A stretch of DNA of 44,750 bases, taken from the NCBI GenBank assembly GCA_020848455.1, contig JADLAB010000532.1, positions 1 through 44,750 on the forward strand. Direction: 5' to 3'. Within the stretch, counting starts at the first letter, position 1. Each line of letters begins with the position of its first letter. Positions 9,068 through 17,222 of the stretch are shown piece by piece. The position numbers and the translations under genes were made by a program. Below the pieces are notes generated by a model. It made no database searches. It had not been told where the DNA came from and saw only the letters and a program-made list of their open reading frames with translations. This DNA comes from Polyangiaceae bacterium (GTDB taxonomy: Bacteria; Myxococcota_A; Polyangia; Polyangiales; Polyangiaceae).

Positions 9068-11188
9068 CTACTCCTCGGTCTTGGCCTTCTGGGCCTCGGC
9101 CACGATCTTCTCCTGCACGTTGCGCGGCATCGGCGCGTAGGCCCTGAAGCGGGCGGTGTGCATGCCGCGCCCTTGCGTGAGGGAGCGCACCGTCGTCGCG
9201 TAGCGCAGGATCTCCACCTCGGGCGCCTGGGCCACGATCTTCTGGAACGGCCCCTCGGCCTGCATGCCCTGGATGCGCGCCCGGCGGGTGTTGAGATCGC
9301 CCATGACGTCGCCGGTGAACTCCTCGGGCACGAGCACCTCGACGTCCATGATGGGCTCGAGCAGGACCGGCTGCGCCTGCGCGAAGGCCTCGCGGAAGCA
9401 CATGCGCGACGCCGTCTTGAAGGCGTTCTCGTTGGAGTCGACGGCGTGCATCTTGCCGTCGAAGATGACGATGCGCACGCTGCCGCACGGGTAACCGGCG
9501 ATCGGGCCGGCATGCATCGCATCGAGCACGCCCTTCTGGATCGCGCCGAAGAAGCGCTTCATGTCGATGACGCCGCTGACGATGGCGTCCACGAACTCGA
9601 TCTCCGCGCCCCAGTCCGTCTTCACGCGCGTGGCATTGCGCACGTTGATGTCGGCCGGCGCCTGGTACTCGCCGCCGTCGAAGGGCTCGATCGCCATCGA
9701 GATGTCGGCGAACTGACCCGCGCCGCCGGTCTGCTTCTTGTGCCGGTAGCTCGCGCGCGCGCCGGTCTGCACCGTCTCGCGGTAGCTCACCTTCGGGACG
9801 GTGAGCGCCACGTCGACACCGAAGCGCGCCTTGAGCCGCGCGCGGGCGACCTCGAGCTGCATCTCGCCCACACCGGCGAGCAGCATCTGGTTCATCTCGC
9901 TGTCGTGGATGATGCGCAGCGAGGGATCTTCCTCCGCGATCTTGTGCAGACCGGCCGAGAGCTTGTCCTCCTCGCCGGCGTTGACGGCCTTGATGGCGCA
10001 CTTGTAGCGCGGCTCGGGGAACTCGATGGGAGCCACGACCACCTTGGCGCCCTTGTGGTGCAGCGTCTGGTTCGTGTGGGTGTCCTTGAGCTTGACCACC
10101 GCGCCGAGGTCGCCGGCCACGACCTTCTGCGCCGTGTCGCGGTGCCGCCCGTTGAGCGCGAAGATGCCGCCCAGGCGCTCGAGCGAGCTCGTCTGCGCGT
10201 TCTCGAGGTCCATGCCCTGCTCGAGCGTGCCCGAGGCGACCTTGAGGAAGGAGTAGTCGCCCACGTGCTGCTCGGTGAGCGTGCGGTACACGAAGGCCAC
10301 GGGCTCGCCCGCCGCGTCGCACGCGATCGTGCCGCCGTCCACCGTCGGCGTGGCCGGGGCGTCGAGCGGGGACGGGCACAGTGCGGAGAGCAGCGCGCAC
10401 AGCCGCCCGATGCCGACCTGCTCGCTCGCGCTCGTCAGCAGGATCGGGAAGATCTGGCGCGCCTTCACCGCGGCCCGGAGCCCGGTCTGCAGCTCGTCCT
10501 CGCTGAGACCGCCCTGCTCGAGGTAGCGCTCCATCAGCGCCTCGTCGTTCTCGGCCACCATCTCGACGAGCGCGGTGCGCAGGGCCTCGGCGTCGCTCTT
10601 GGCGGTGCCCTCGAGCTCGGCCACGTCGGGCTCGAGCTTGCTCTTGTGGAAGGTGAGCTTCTTCATCGACAGGATGTCGACGAGGCTGTGCCCGCCGCCG
10701 GGCGTCTGCAGCACCGTGGCGCCGCGGCCGAAGCGCTCCTTGATGCCCGCGACGACGGCGTCGAAGTCGCCGTCCCTGTCGCAGTGGTTCAGCACCATGA
10801 TGACCGGCTTCTGCGCCTTCTCGGCGTAGCCCCACGACAGCTCGGTGCCCACCTGCACGCCGTCGGCCGCGCTCATGAGCAAGACGGCCGCGTCGGCGAC
10901 GCGCATCGAGGCCACGACCTCGCCCACGAAGTCCGGATAGCCCGGCGCGTCGATGATGTTGAGCTTCGTGCCCTTGTGCTCGACGTGCAGGAGCGAGGCG
11001 AAGATGCTCATCTTCCGCTGCGTCTCGACGTCGTGGTAGTCGCTGACGGTCGACCCTTCGTCGAGCGACCCCATCCGGCTGATCGCGCCCGTCGCGTGGA
11101 GCATCGCCTCGCAGAGCAGCGTCTTGCCGCTGCCCTGATGCCCCACGAAGACCACGTTTCGGATGTCGCCAGAATCGTAGACTTTCAT
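9068..11188 (-). CDS. fusA: Elongation factor G-like translational GTPase with divergent G motifs
   Basis: Full-length EF-G architecture (706 residues): GTPase domain, domain II, and domains III-V ending with the EF-G C-terminal fold (ARIQGMQAEGPFQKIVAQAPEV). The G motifs differ from canonical EF-G: G1 is GHQGSGKT (16-23) rather than AHxDxGKT, G3 is DAPGYPDF with Tyr84 at the catalytic His position, and G4 is NHCD (134-137) instead of NKxD. These changes match the EF-G-2 type paralogues (for example mycobacterial FusA2 and Thermus EF-G-2). So it is probably not the housekeeping EF-G; no rpsL, rpsG or tuf is adjacent. Its role may be in ribosome rescue, recycling or stress, which is inference. 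It stands as a single gene. Confidence 0.9.
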   Translation of the reverse strand: MKVYDSGDIRNVVFVGHQGSGKTLLCEAMLHATGAISRMGSLDEGSTVSDYHDVETQRKMSIFASLLHVEHKGTKLNIIDAPGYPDFVGEVVASMRVADAAVLLMSAADGVQVGTELSWGYAEKAQKPVIMVLNHCDRDGDFDAVVAGIKERFGRGATVLQTPGGGHSLVDILSMKKLTFHKSKLEPDVAELEGTAKSDAEALRTALVEMVAENDEALMERYLEQGGLSEDELQTGLRAAVKARQIFPILLTSASEQVGIGRLCALLSALCPSPLDAPATPTVDGGTIACDAAGEPVAFVYRTLTEQHVGDYSFLKVASGTLEQGMDLENAQTSSLERLGGIFALNGRHRDTAQKVVAGDLGAVVKLKDTHTNQTLHHKGAKVVVAPIEFPEPRYKCAIKAVNAGEEDKLSAGLHKIAEEDPSLRIIHDSEMNQMLLAGVGEMQLEVARARLKARFGVDVALTVPKVSYRETVQTGARASYRHKKQTGGAGQFADISMAIEPFDGGEYQAPADINVRNATRVKTDWGAEIEFVDAIVSGVIDMKRFFGAIQKGVLDAMHAGPIAGYPCGSVRIVIFDGKMHAVDSNENAFKTASRMCFREAFAQAQPVLLEPIMDVEVLVPEEFTGDVMGDLNTRRARIQGMQAEGPFQKIVAQAPEVEILRYATTVRSLTQGRGMHTARFRAYAPMPRNVQEKIVAEAQKAKTEE

Positions 11189-11358
11189 CGCTGTCTCATG
11201 ACGGGTGGGCTCCCCGACCTCGAGGCTCGACGCACCGGCGCGGCGCGGTCGGGGTGCACGGAATGGACGATCGGATGCGTCGCCCGCGGCACGCCCCGGC
11301 GGGCGCCGGGCGCGCGAGATGCGAGCCTGGGAGCCCGCGGTCTAACAGCATTGCGCAT

Positions 11359-11384
11359 GGGGCGAAACGGGCAATTTCGGCCCC
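11359..11384 (-). terminator. Stem-loop after the left ExbBDD operon
   Basis: GGGGCGAAA (11359-11367) pairs with TTTCGGCCCC (11375-11384) across a 7-nt loop with one bulge. It lies 17 bp beyond the stop of the last ExbD gene and before the EF-G start. No U-tract follows, so it is only a possible terminator or mRNA-end stabiliser. Confidence 0.35.
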
Positions 11385-11400
11385 TCGCGTCGCCCGCGCG

Positions 11401-12012
11401 TCAGCCGCCGTCGCTCTTGCGGACCAGCAGATGGTACTTGCCGAACTCGCACTGCCCCAGCGTGTAGAGCACCTCGATGAGCAGGCGGTACGGCGTCTCG
11501 GCGTCGGCGACGATGATCGCCTCGGAGGTCGAGGTGTCGAGGTTGCGGCTGGCGCGCAGGCGCTTGTCGAACTCACGCACGCTCTGGAGCGCGTTGGCCA
11601 GGGGCACGATGTAGAGGTCGCCCGGCTGGCCGCTGCGCTTGTGCCGGGCGTCGAGCCCGGACTGCATCAACGACTCGCGGCTCGGGAGCTCCACCACCGG
11701 GTCCGAGCCGTCGCCGACCAGGATGGCGCTCTTCGAGATCGTCACGCGCACGCCCTCTTGAGCGGGCTCGTCGCTCATCACGCTGCGCGGCAGGGTGAGG
11801 TCCTGCGACTCCGCGATGGACGTCGCCGACGACGCCATGCTCTGCAGCAGGAAGACCAGGATGATCGTCATCAGGTCGAGCAGCGCCGTGATGTTGAGGA
11901 AGTCGACCTCGGTCTCGCGCTTGTTCTTGCGGATCGCCAGGCGCAGCGCCGCCTTGTACCTGACCATGCTCGCCTTGGGCGCGGCAGATCGCACGGATGC
12001 GGGGGAGGTCAT
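11401..12012 (-). CDS. ExbD/TolR-family biopolymer transport protein (left operon, third gene)
   Basis: 203-residue inner-membrane protein with a basic cytosolic N-terminus, a single transmembrane helix at about 41-59, and a periplasmic domain. The helix contains the conserved proton-path aspartate (Asp46, in ALLDLMTIILVF). The periplasmic domain ends in an ExbD-like segment (AIIVADAETPYRLLIEVLYTLG). From family knowledge, ExbD/TolR/MotB-like proteins pair with ExbB/TolQ/MotA to turn proton flow into force across the envelope. Its ATG overlaps the stop of the preceding ExbD by 4 bp, so the two are translationally coupled. No peptidoglycan-binding OmpA-like domain is present. Confidence 0.88.
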   Translation of the reverse strand: MTSPASVRSAAPKASMVRYKAALRLAIRKNKRETEVDFLNITALLDLMTIILVFLLQSMASSATSIAESQDLTLPRSVMSDEPAQEGVRVTISKSAILVGDGSDPVVELPSRESLMQSGLDARHKRSGQPGDLYIVPLANALQSVREFDKRLRASRNLDTSTSEAIIVADAETPYRLLIEVLYTLGQCEFGKYHLLVRKSDGG

Positions 12013-12617
12013 CGCGCTTGTCCGAAGTGGATGTCGGGGAACAGGCAGCCGGTCCGGTCGCCGTCTTCCTTGGTCGGCGGGTCGCAGCGACCCAGGTCGT
12101 CACGCCGCAGGGCGTCGATGACCTCGATGATCTCGCGATAGGGCGTGCCCGGGTTCCCGGTCACGGTGACCTGGGTCTCCTCGGCGAAACGCTCGTTCTG
12201 ACTCTTGAGGAAGCGGGCACAGCGGGTGATCTCCGCAAGGTTGTGGTGCCCGTCCGACAGGCGCGGCACGGTGATGCCCGAGCCGAGCGAAGCGCAGCCG
12301 GTGTCGATCTGCCCGCCCGCCGTCTTCAGCGTGACGCCGTCGCTCACCACGAGCGCCACCAAGTTGAGCGCCTTGCTCGAGGCGCGCTCGTGAGGCTTGC
12401 CGCCCCCGAGCGAGGGCGGCTCGGAGTCGATGGTCGAGTAGAAGATCACCGCCAGCGACGTCATCACGAACACGACGATGTTCATGATGATGTCGAGGTA
12501 GGGGATGATGTTGAGCTCGCCCGCCTCGTCACCCGGCGCCGGCTCCTTGGGCCGCGCCAGGCGCCGGATCTTCGAGCGCTGAGCCGGGCTCAGCGGATGG
12601 TCTTGCGGGGTGTCCAC
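12009..12617 (-). CDS. ExbD/TolR-family biopolymer transport protein (left operon, second gene)
   Basis: 202 residues with one transmembrane helix (about 40-60) carrying the conserved Asp42 in PYLDIIMNIVVFV. The cytosolic N-terminus is charged and the periplasmic part contains two cysteines, at TGCAS and ITRCARF. ITVTGNPGTPYREIIEVIDALR-type wording near the end is the ExbD signature region. It begins 4 bp after the ExbB/TolQ-like stop and overlaps the next ExbD by 4 bp (ATGA). Two different ExbD paralogues following one ExbB suggests a heteromeric stator partner rather than a simple duplication, since the two are weakly similar outside the helix. Confidence 0.88.
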   Translation of the reverse strand: MDTPQDHPLSPAQRSKIRRLARPKEPAPGDEAGELNIIPYLDIIMNIVVFVMTSLAVIFYSTIDSEPPSLGGGKPHERASSKALNLVALVVSDGVTLKTAGGQIDTGCASLGSGITVPRLSDGHHNLAEITRCARFLKSQNERFAEETQVTVTGNPGTPYREIIEVIDALRRDDLGRCDPPTKEDGDRTGCLFPDIHFGQAR

Positions 12618-12621
12618 CGCG

Positions 12622-13299
12622 TCAGGCCGCAGGCTTGGACGTGATCGTCAGCAGGTTGAAGACGCGCTCGCTCGTGGACTCCAGGTCGTGAACGATGTTC
12701 TTCGCGCGCCCGTGCAGCAGCACGTGGAAGATCATGCACACGACGGCGATCGCGAGGCCGAAGAACGTGTTGTACATGGCCTCCGCGATGCCGTTCGTCA
12801 GGAACTCCTGCTTCTTCGAGGCGCTCATGTCCTGGCCCGACAGTGCCGCGAACGCCGTGATGAGGCCGAAGACCGTGCCGACGAGGCCGATCAGCGTGGC
12901 GATGTTCGCGAGCGACCACAGCGTGCCGACGCGTGCTTCCACGCGCGGGCGCAGCTCGGAGAGCTTCTCGCTCAGCGCGGCGTCGATCTCGTCGGCGCCC
13001 TTGTTGGCGTGCGTGAGGCCCGCGCGCACGAGCTGGAGGATGGGGTAGTCGGACGCGTCGCACAGCTTGATGGCGCGGTCGATGTTGCCGTTCACGACGA
13101 GCTTCTTGATCTGGGCGAAGAACTCCTTCGAGTTCACCCGATACCGGCCCATCTGGAACACGAACCGCTCGACCACGATCGTGATCACCACCACCGAGGT
13201 GATGACGTTCAGCAACAGGAACGTCGGGTTGTGCTTGATCGCGTTGAGCAAGCCGCCTTGGCTCCCGCCCTCGGCGGCGTACATCAGCAGAGCATGCAT
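12622..13299 (-). CDS. MotA/TolQ/ExbB-family proton channel protein (left operon, first gene)
   Basis: 225-residue inner-membrane protein. TM1 is about 26-48; a cytosolic loop follows with the family pattern of short helices (PILQLVRAGLTHANKG); then TM2 and TM3 contain GLVGTVFGLI and GIAEAMYNTFFGLAIAVV. The conserved polar Thr residues of the proton path are present. I start at the ATG at 13299 because GGAGG sits about 10 bp upstream and the sequence MHALLMYAAEGG lines up with the right-hand paralogue MHALWEAFQEGG. A frame extending to 13353 is not needed. It leads an operon with two ExbD genes and is divergent from a second such operon. Confidence 0.9.
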   Translation of the reverse strand: MHALLMYAAEGGSQGGLLNAIKHNPTFLLLNVITSVVVITIVVERFVFQMGRYRVNSKEFFAQIKKLVVNGNIDRAIKLCDASDYPILQLVRAGLTHANKGADEIDAALSEKLSELRPRVEARVGTLWSLANIATLIGLVGTVFGLITAFAALSGQDMSASKKQEFLTNGIAEAMYNTFFGLAIAVVCMIFHVLLHGRAKNIVHDLESTSERVFNLLTITSKPAA

Positions 13300-13501
13300 C
13301 CTGTCGGCCTCCAACGAGCCCTCGCAACGGGCCCGGGCTGGCACTCTGCGCACCGCTCCCGCGGCGTGGCCAGCGTGTCTTCGTCGTCACCGTCCGACGC
13401 TGCCCGCCACCGAGACGCGCGCCCTGCGCGCGCATGAGTGATCGAGCCACGCCGCCTGCTCCACACAGCTCGAGAGCGAGTCCGGGGGAGGAAGCGCTCG
13501 G

Positions 13502-13531
13502 ACTATACCGGGAGCGTTCGGGGATAAGCAA
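13502..13531 (-). promoter_or_regulatory. Candidate sigma-70 promoter for the left ExbBDD operon
   Basis: On the minus strand TTGCTT (13526-13531) and TATAGT (13502-13507) are separated by 18 bp. The -10 element is the best match in the gap. The predicted leader is about 200 nt to the ATG at 13299. Confidence 0.35.
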
Positions 13532-13754
13532 GCCGCGCTGCGCACTTCTGCGCGTCTTGTCGGGCGCGTCCGATCGCGCGGCGCGGGCGGGGGCGCCGAC
13601 CGGGCGCGGCGACGCAAGCTCATCGCGACGCATGCGGGCGCACGCGGCGGGTCGAGCGCGGCGCGGCCTGCCAACGTCGCGACAATTTTGCGTTCGGCCT
13701 GTGCTCGAGCGGTGCGGTCGAGGTGCCGGCGCGGCGGAAAGTCGAAAACTTCTC

Positions 13755-13784
13755 TTGACGAGGTCGCCGCATCGTCGCGAAGAT
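13755..13784 (+). promoter_or_regulatory. Weak candidate promoter for the right ExbBDD operon
   Basis: TTGACG at 13755-13760, an 18-bp spacer and GAAGAT at 13779-13784. The -35 element is good and the -10 poor. The leader to 14063 would be about 270 nt. Confidence 0.2.
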
Positions 13785-14062
13785 GCGCTGTACCGCAGGC
13801 GGGTCTCGGGCCGCTGCGGATGCATGGGAGCGACAGAACGACACACACGCGCGTGAGCACGTTCACGAAGACGGCTGGCGACTGGGGTCGCCGGACGGAG
13901 TTCGAATGCCGGAAGGTCCGCGGCGTGGCGGCTCGTGCCGGTCGGCGGCGACGACACACAGCGCCGCGACACCGCAGCTGGCTTCGACTCTTTTCGTGAC
14001 GAGTCCGGGAACTCCGGCGCGCGCTCGGGTGTCAAAACAGGGATCGGAGGTTCGGAAGGGCG

Positions 14063-14725
14063 ATGCACGCGTTGTGGGAGGCATTCCAAGAAGGCGGATG
14101 GGGCATGTACCCCATCTTGTTCTGGTCGGTGGTGACCATCGGCATCATCGTCGAGCGCGCCCTGTATCTGTTCGGCTCCTCGATCAACAAGGAGATGTTC
14201 CTGGCGACCATGCAGAAGTGCATTCTTGCCGGAGACATCGCCAAGGCGGTCAAGGTGTGCTCGGCGCAGAACGCACCGCTCGCCCGCATCGTCCAGGCGG
14301 GCCTCGTCAAGGTCAACCGGCCGGACGAAGAGGTGCAGGCTGCGATGGACGAGGCAGCGCTGCGCGAGATGCCGAAGATCGCGGCGCGCACGCAGTTCCT
14401 CGGCCTGCTCGCCAACCTCGCCATGCTCTCGGGCTTGCTCGGGACCGTGACGGGGCTCATCAAGTCCTTCGGGGCCGTGTCGGCGAAGAGCGTCGACCCG
14501 AGTCAGAAGGCGACGATTCTGGCGCAAGGCATCTCGGAGGCCATGAACTGCACGGCCTTCGGGCTCGGTGTGGCGATCGTGGGCCTCATCGGCTTCGCGA
14601 TCCTGAACGGCAGGACGCAGAAGATCGAGGACGACATCAACTCCGCCTCCGTCCAGGTGCTGAACCTGGTGGTGGCGAATCGCGAGAAGGTGAACCTCGC
14701 CGGCCTCAACCAGCAGGCGGCGTAG
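14063..14725 (+). CDS. MotA/TolQ/ExbB-family proton channel protein (right operon, first gene)
   Basis: 220 residues with the same architecture as the left paralogue: TM1 right after the start (YPILFWSVVTIGIIVERALYL), a cytosolic loop with PLARIVQAGL, then TM2/TM3 with GLLGTVTGLIKSF and GISEAMNCTAFGLGVAIV. Polar proton-path residues are conserved. GGAAGGGCG stands directly before the ATG. The next gene, an ExbD, starts 125 bp downstream. It probably forms the stator with the two following ExbD proteins; coupling to TonB, Tol or gliding-type machinery cannot be told from sequence. Confidence 0.9.
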   Translation: MHALWEAFQEGGWGMYPILFWSVVTIGIIVERALYLFGSSINKEMFLATMQKCILAGDIAKAVKVCSAQNAPLARIVQAGLVKVNRPDEEVQAAMDEAALREMPKIAARTQFLGLLANLAMLSGLLGTVTGLIKSFGAVSAKSVDPSQKATILAQGISEAMNCTAFGLGVAIVGLIGFAILNGRTQKIEDDINSASVQVLNLVVANREKVNLAGLNQQAA

Positions 14726-14850
14726 GTTCGCGGGGCTCCCGTGCAGCGGCGGGGGCGGCGCAAGCCGCCCTCGCCCGTCGTGCCGGAGCCGGACGGGCGT
14801 GAGGCACTGACCTCGGAGCCGACGGGCTTCGCGGACCGAAGGAGTGGCCG

Positions 14851-15408
14851 GTGGGTGGTGTAGACGTAGGCGGTGGTGGCGGCGGCAAACGGGCGGTGAA
14901 CGCGGACATCAACATGATTCCGTTCATCGATCTGTTGATGGTGACGATCGCGTTCCTGCTCATCACGGCCGTGTGGGTCACCAACTCCCGCATGAACGCG
15001 AACGCGCAGGTCCCCGGCCCGCCCAACACCGAGCCGACCGAGGTGACGACCCCGGAGAAGATCCTGCACCTCCACGTCGAGGAGTTCGAGTTCAAGCTGG
15101 TCTGGCAGCAGGGCTCGACGGTCGTGGCGGAGGACAAGGTCCCGAAGCAGGAGCAGACGGACAAGGAGTTCGTGAAGTACGGCGACCTCGCCGTGAAGAT
15201 TGCCGAGCAGTGGCAGCAGCACGGCGGCCATCAGGATCCCAGCGATCAGAAGACCGACCAGTGCGTGGTCCACGCCGACAACAAGCTCCCGTTCCGCGAG
15301 CTCGTCGGCGTGCTCGACGCCATCTACGACAAGAAGCGCGAGCAGAACCAGGCCGACGGCACGATCAAGAACGTGCCCGTGTTCAACATGTCGTTCTCGA
15401 TCCGCTGA
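14851..15408 (+). CDS. ExbD/TolR-family biopolymer transport protein (right operon, second gene)
   Basis: 185 residues from a GTG with GGAG 8 bp upstream. A Gly-rich N-terminus precedes the transmembrane helix (about 21-44), which has the conserved Asp27 (PFIDLLMVTIAFLL). The periplasmic domain is Glu/Lys/Gln-rich and closes with LPFRELVGVLDAIYDKK, the ExbD-type segment. It is separated by 48 bp from the following ExbD paralogue. The Gly run at the N-terminus is low-complexity and could be misread as a different start; the Shine-Dalgarno supports this one. Confidence 0.88.
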   Translation: MGGVDVGGGGGGKRAVNADINMIPFIDLLMVTIAFLLITAVWVTNSRMNANAQVPGPPNTEPTEVTTPEKILHLHVEEFEFKLVWQQGSTVVAEDKVPKQEQTDKEFVKYGDLAVKIAEQWQQHGGHQDPSDQKTDQCVVHADNKLPFRELVGVLDAIYDKKREQNQADGTIKNVPVFNMSFSIR

Positions 15409-15456
15409 GTCGCGCGAGACGACACCCCAAGCTCGAGCCAGAATCCGGAGCGCATC

Positions 15457-16059
15457 GTGTCCGACCACGCCAAGGTCATCAAGAAGCACCACGACCACCA
15501 CGCACACGCCATTGCCAAGCCGGGCAAGAGGCTGATGCACCATGTGCCGCTCGCCTTCGTGCTGAAGAAGGTGCTCGGGCACGGTGGGCGCAACGTCAAC
15601 ACCGCGCTCAACCTCACCTCGTACATCGACTTCCTCCTGGTGACGGTCATCTTCCTCTTGATGAGCTTCTCGGCGGGCGGCGAGATCACCGTCGACAAGA
15701 GCATCACGCTGCCGAACGCCGAGAACGTCGAGGACGTCATCGAGGCGCCCATGGTGGCCGTGAACGGGCAGAGCGTCATGGTGGACGGCACGCCGGCCGG
15801 CAACACCCGCGCGATCCGCGACGCCGGCAAGGTGCAGAAGGTCGACGAGCTCTTCGAGCTCCTGAAGCGCAAGAAGGAGCTCTGGTCGAGCTTCCACCCC
15901 GACAAGGCCTTCCCGGGCGTCGCCATCCTGCAGGTCGACGTCGACGTCGAGGCACTCGTCGTGAAGAGCGTCTTCCAGACCGCGGCGTTCGCCGGCTACC
16001 CGAACATCAGCTTCATGGTGCGCAAGCGCGCGAAGGCTGGCGGCGGCGAGGGCGGCTGA
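15457..16059 (+). CDS. ExbD/TolR-family protein with His-rich cytosolic N-terminus (right operon, third gene)
   Basis: 200 residues from a GTG with a GGAG at -10. The first 30 residues are extremely rich in His and Lys (VIKKHHDHHAHAIAKPGK, then LMHH), which is not usual for ExbD. The transmembrane helix (about 54-72) has the conserved Asp58 in SYIDFLLVTVIFLL. The periplasmic part follows ExbD layout, with QTAAFAGYPNISFMVRKR near the end. The His segment could bind metal or respond to cytosolic pH; this is inference. Third gene of the right operon. Confidence 0.86.
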   Translation: MSDHAKVIKKHHDHHAHAIAKPGKRLMHHVPLAFVLKKVLGHGGRNVNTALNLTSYIDFLLVTVIFLLMSFSAGGEITVDKSITLPNAENVEDVIEAPMVAVNGQSVMVDGTPAGNTRAIRDAGKVQKVDELFELLKRKKELWSSFHPDKAFPGVAILQVDVDVEALVVKSVFQTAAFAGYPNISFMVRKRAKAGGGEGG

Positions 16060-16137
16060 GACCGGCCGCGACGTGACGCGCCCACTGGCGCGGCAACGGC
16101 GCGCACAGCCCCAGCACGGTGGCACCAGGAGGAAGCG

Positions 16138-17217
16138 ATGAGCTCCGCGTCGCCACCCACCGGATCGCGGCAGCGTGCGCCCGACGCACCGCGCGGCTTG
16201 CCGTCCATCGCCGAAGCGCGCGCGGCCCGCGGCCGCATGCGCTGGTTTCCGCCCAAGTTCTGGGCCGCGGCCGCCGTGGTCCTCGGGGCGTCGGTGGTCG
16301 TCTGGTGGAAGCTCGACAGCGACAAGCTCCACAAGGCGCGCAACGAGCTCTTGACCCGCCAGCGCGAGACGGCGGCCGAGCTCGCGCCGAAGTGGCTGCC
16401 GCTGCGCGACAAGGCCGAGGCCTGGACGGTCGCGTGCGCCGGCGAGCACAAGGAGCTCATCGACCCCGACGTGGGCAAGGCGTGGGATTTCCGCGGTCTC
16501 GATGGCCTCTACGTGCGCCTCGGCAAGGTGAACGCGGTGGACGCCGAGGCGGTGCGCAAGGCCACGAAGGAGTCGCTCCACGACGCCTTCACCGCCTGCC
16601 TCTGGACCGGCGCGAACCCGAGCCCCCTCGCGGGCCCGGCCTGCGAGACGTCGCGCAACTGCGAGGTCCGGCAGTTCTGCAACGAGTTCGAGCACTGCGC
16701 CGAGTATGCCCAGCCGTACAACCTCAGCCTCGCATACCGCACGATGAAGGTTCTCTCGACCGAGTGGGTCGAGGAGGTGCAGGGCATCAGCGACAAGCTC
16801 ATCCTGCGCGCCGCGGTGGCCACCTACGACGACGCCGTGCAGTTCGACATCCCCGTGGCCGTCGACCTCTTGGCGCGCGCCAAGTACTTCATGGCAGTCG
16901 TCGACGAGCCGGCCGACGAGGCCGAGGAGCCCGAGCCGGAGCCCGCGGACGCCGGGACGCGCGCGACCCGTGACGTACGCGGCATTCCGTCCGGTCCGCA
17001 CATGGCGCGCGTGTGCGTGTGGCGCCTCGAGGACGAGAAGCCGATGCTCGTCATCCGGCGCGAGGCGGCGGGCTCGCTCGAGGGACCGGGCGCGGCGCTG
17101 GCCGACGCCAAGTCGCGGCGCGCCCAGCAGATGCAGGCCAACAGCTGCGCGCTCGCCGTCGCGGTGCGCAGCGCGATAGGTGACGTCAAGGGCGACCTCC
17201 CGCTGCAGCGGCGCTGA
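16138..17217 (+). CDS. Membrane-anchored protein of unknown function with a Cys-x5 ladder
   Basis: 359 residues, not recognised. A basic, Pro-rich cytosolic N-terminus (1-38) is followed by one transmembrane helix (about 39-57) and a large C-terminal domain, predicted periplasmic by the positive-inside rule. The domain contains six early cysteines (100, 154, 169, 175, 181, 187); the last four are spaced exactly six apart (CETSRNCEVRQFCNEFEHC). Residues 285-305 form an acidic linker (EPADEAEEPEPEPAD), followed by a short C-terminal domain. AGGAGG lies 7 bp before the ATG. It follows the ExbD gene by 78 bp and precedes a membrane protein by 5 bp, so it sits in the right ExbBDD operon and may be a motor partner. 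Confidence 0.75.
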   Translation: MSSASPPTGSRQRAPDAPRGLPSIAEARAARGRMRWFPPKFWAAAAVVLGASVVVWWKLDSDKLHKARNELLTRQRETAAELAPKWLPLRDKAEAWTVACAGEHKELIDPDVGKAWDFRGLDGLYVRLGKVNAVDAEAVRKATKESLHDAFTACLWTGANPSPLAGPACETSRNCEVRQFCNEFEHCAEYAQPYNLSLAYRTMKVLSTEWVEEVQGISDKLILRAAVATYDDAVQFDIPVAVDLLARAKYFMAVVDEPADEAEEPEPEPADAGTRATRDVRGIPSGPHMARVCVWRLEDEKPMLVIRREAAGSLEGPGAALADAKSRRAQQMQANSCALAVAVRSAIGDVKGDLPLQRR

Positions 17218-17222
17218 GGGCG

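Larger units (their letters stand above)
13300..14062. other. Divergent intergenic region between two ExbB-ExbD-ExbD operons
   Basis: 763 bp with no convincing gene. Short open frames exist on both strands but have no homologous look and no good start sites. The region should hold the promoters of both operons; a fair minus-strand promoter is at 13502-13531 and a weak plus-strand one at 13755-13784. Two short A/T-rich patches (around 13681-13695 and 13738-13755) stand out from the GC-rich background. Confidence 0.6.

Noticed and set aside
13434-14084. Several short ORFs in the divergent ExbB gap
   Set aside because: They overlap on both strands, lack ribosome binding sites and show compositions typical of random GC-rich frames.
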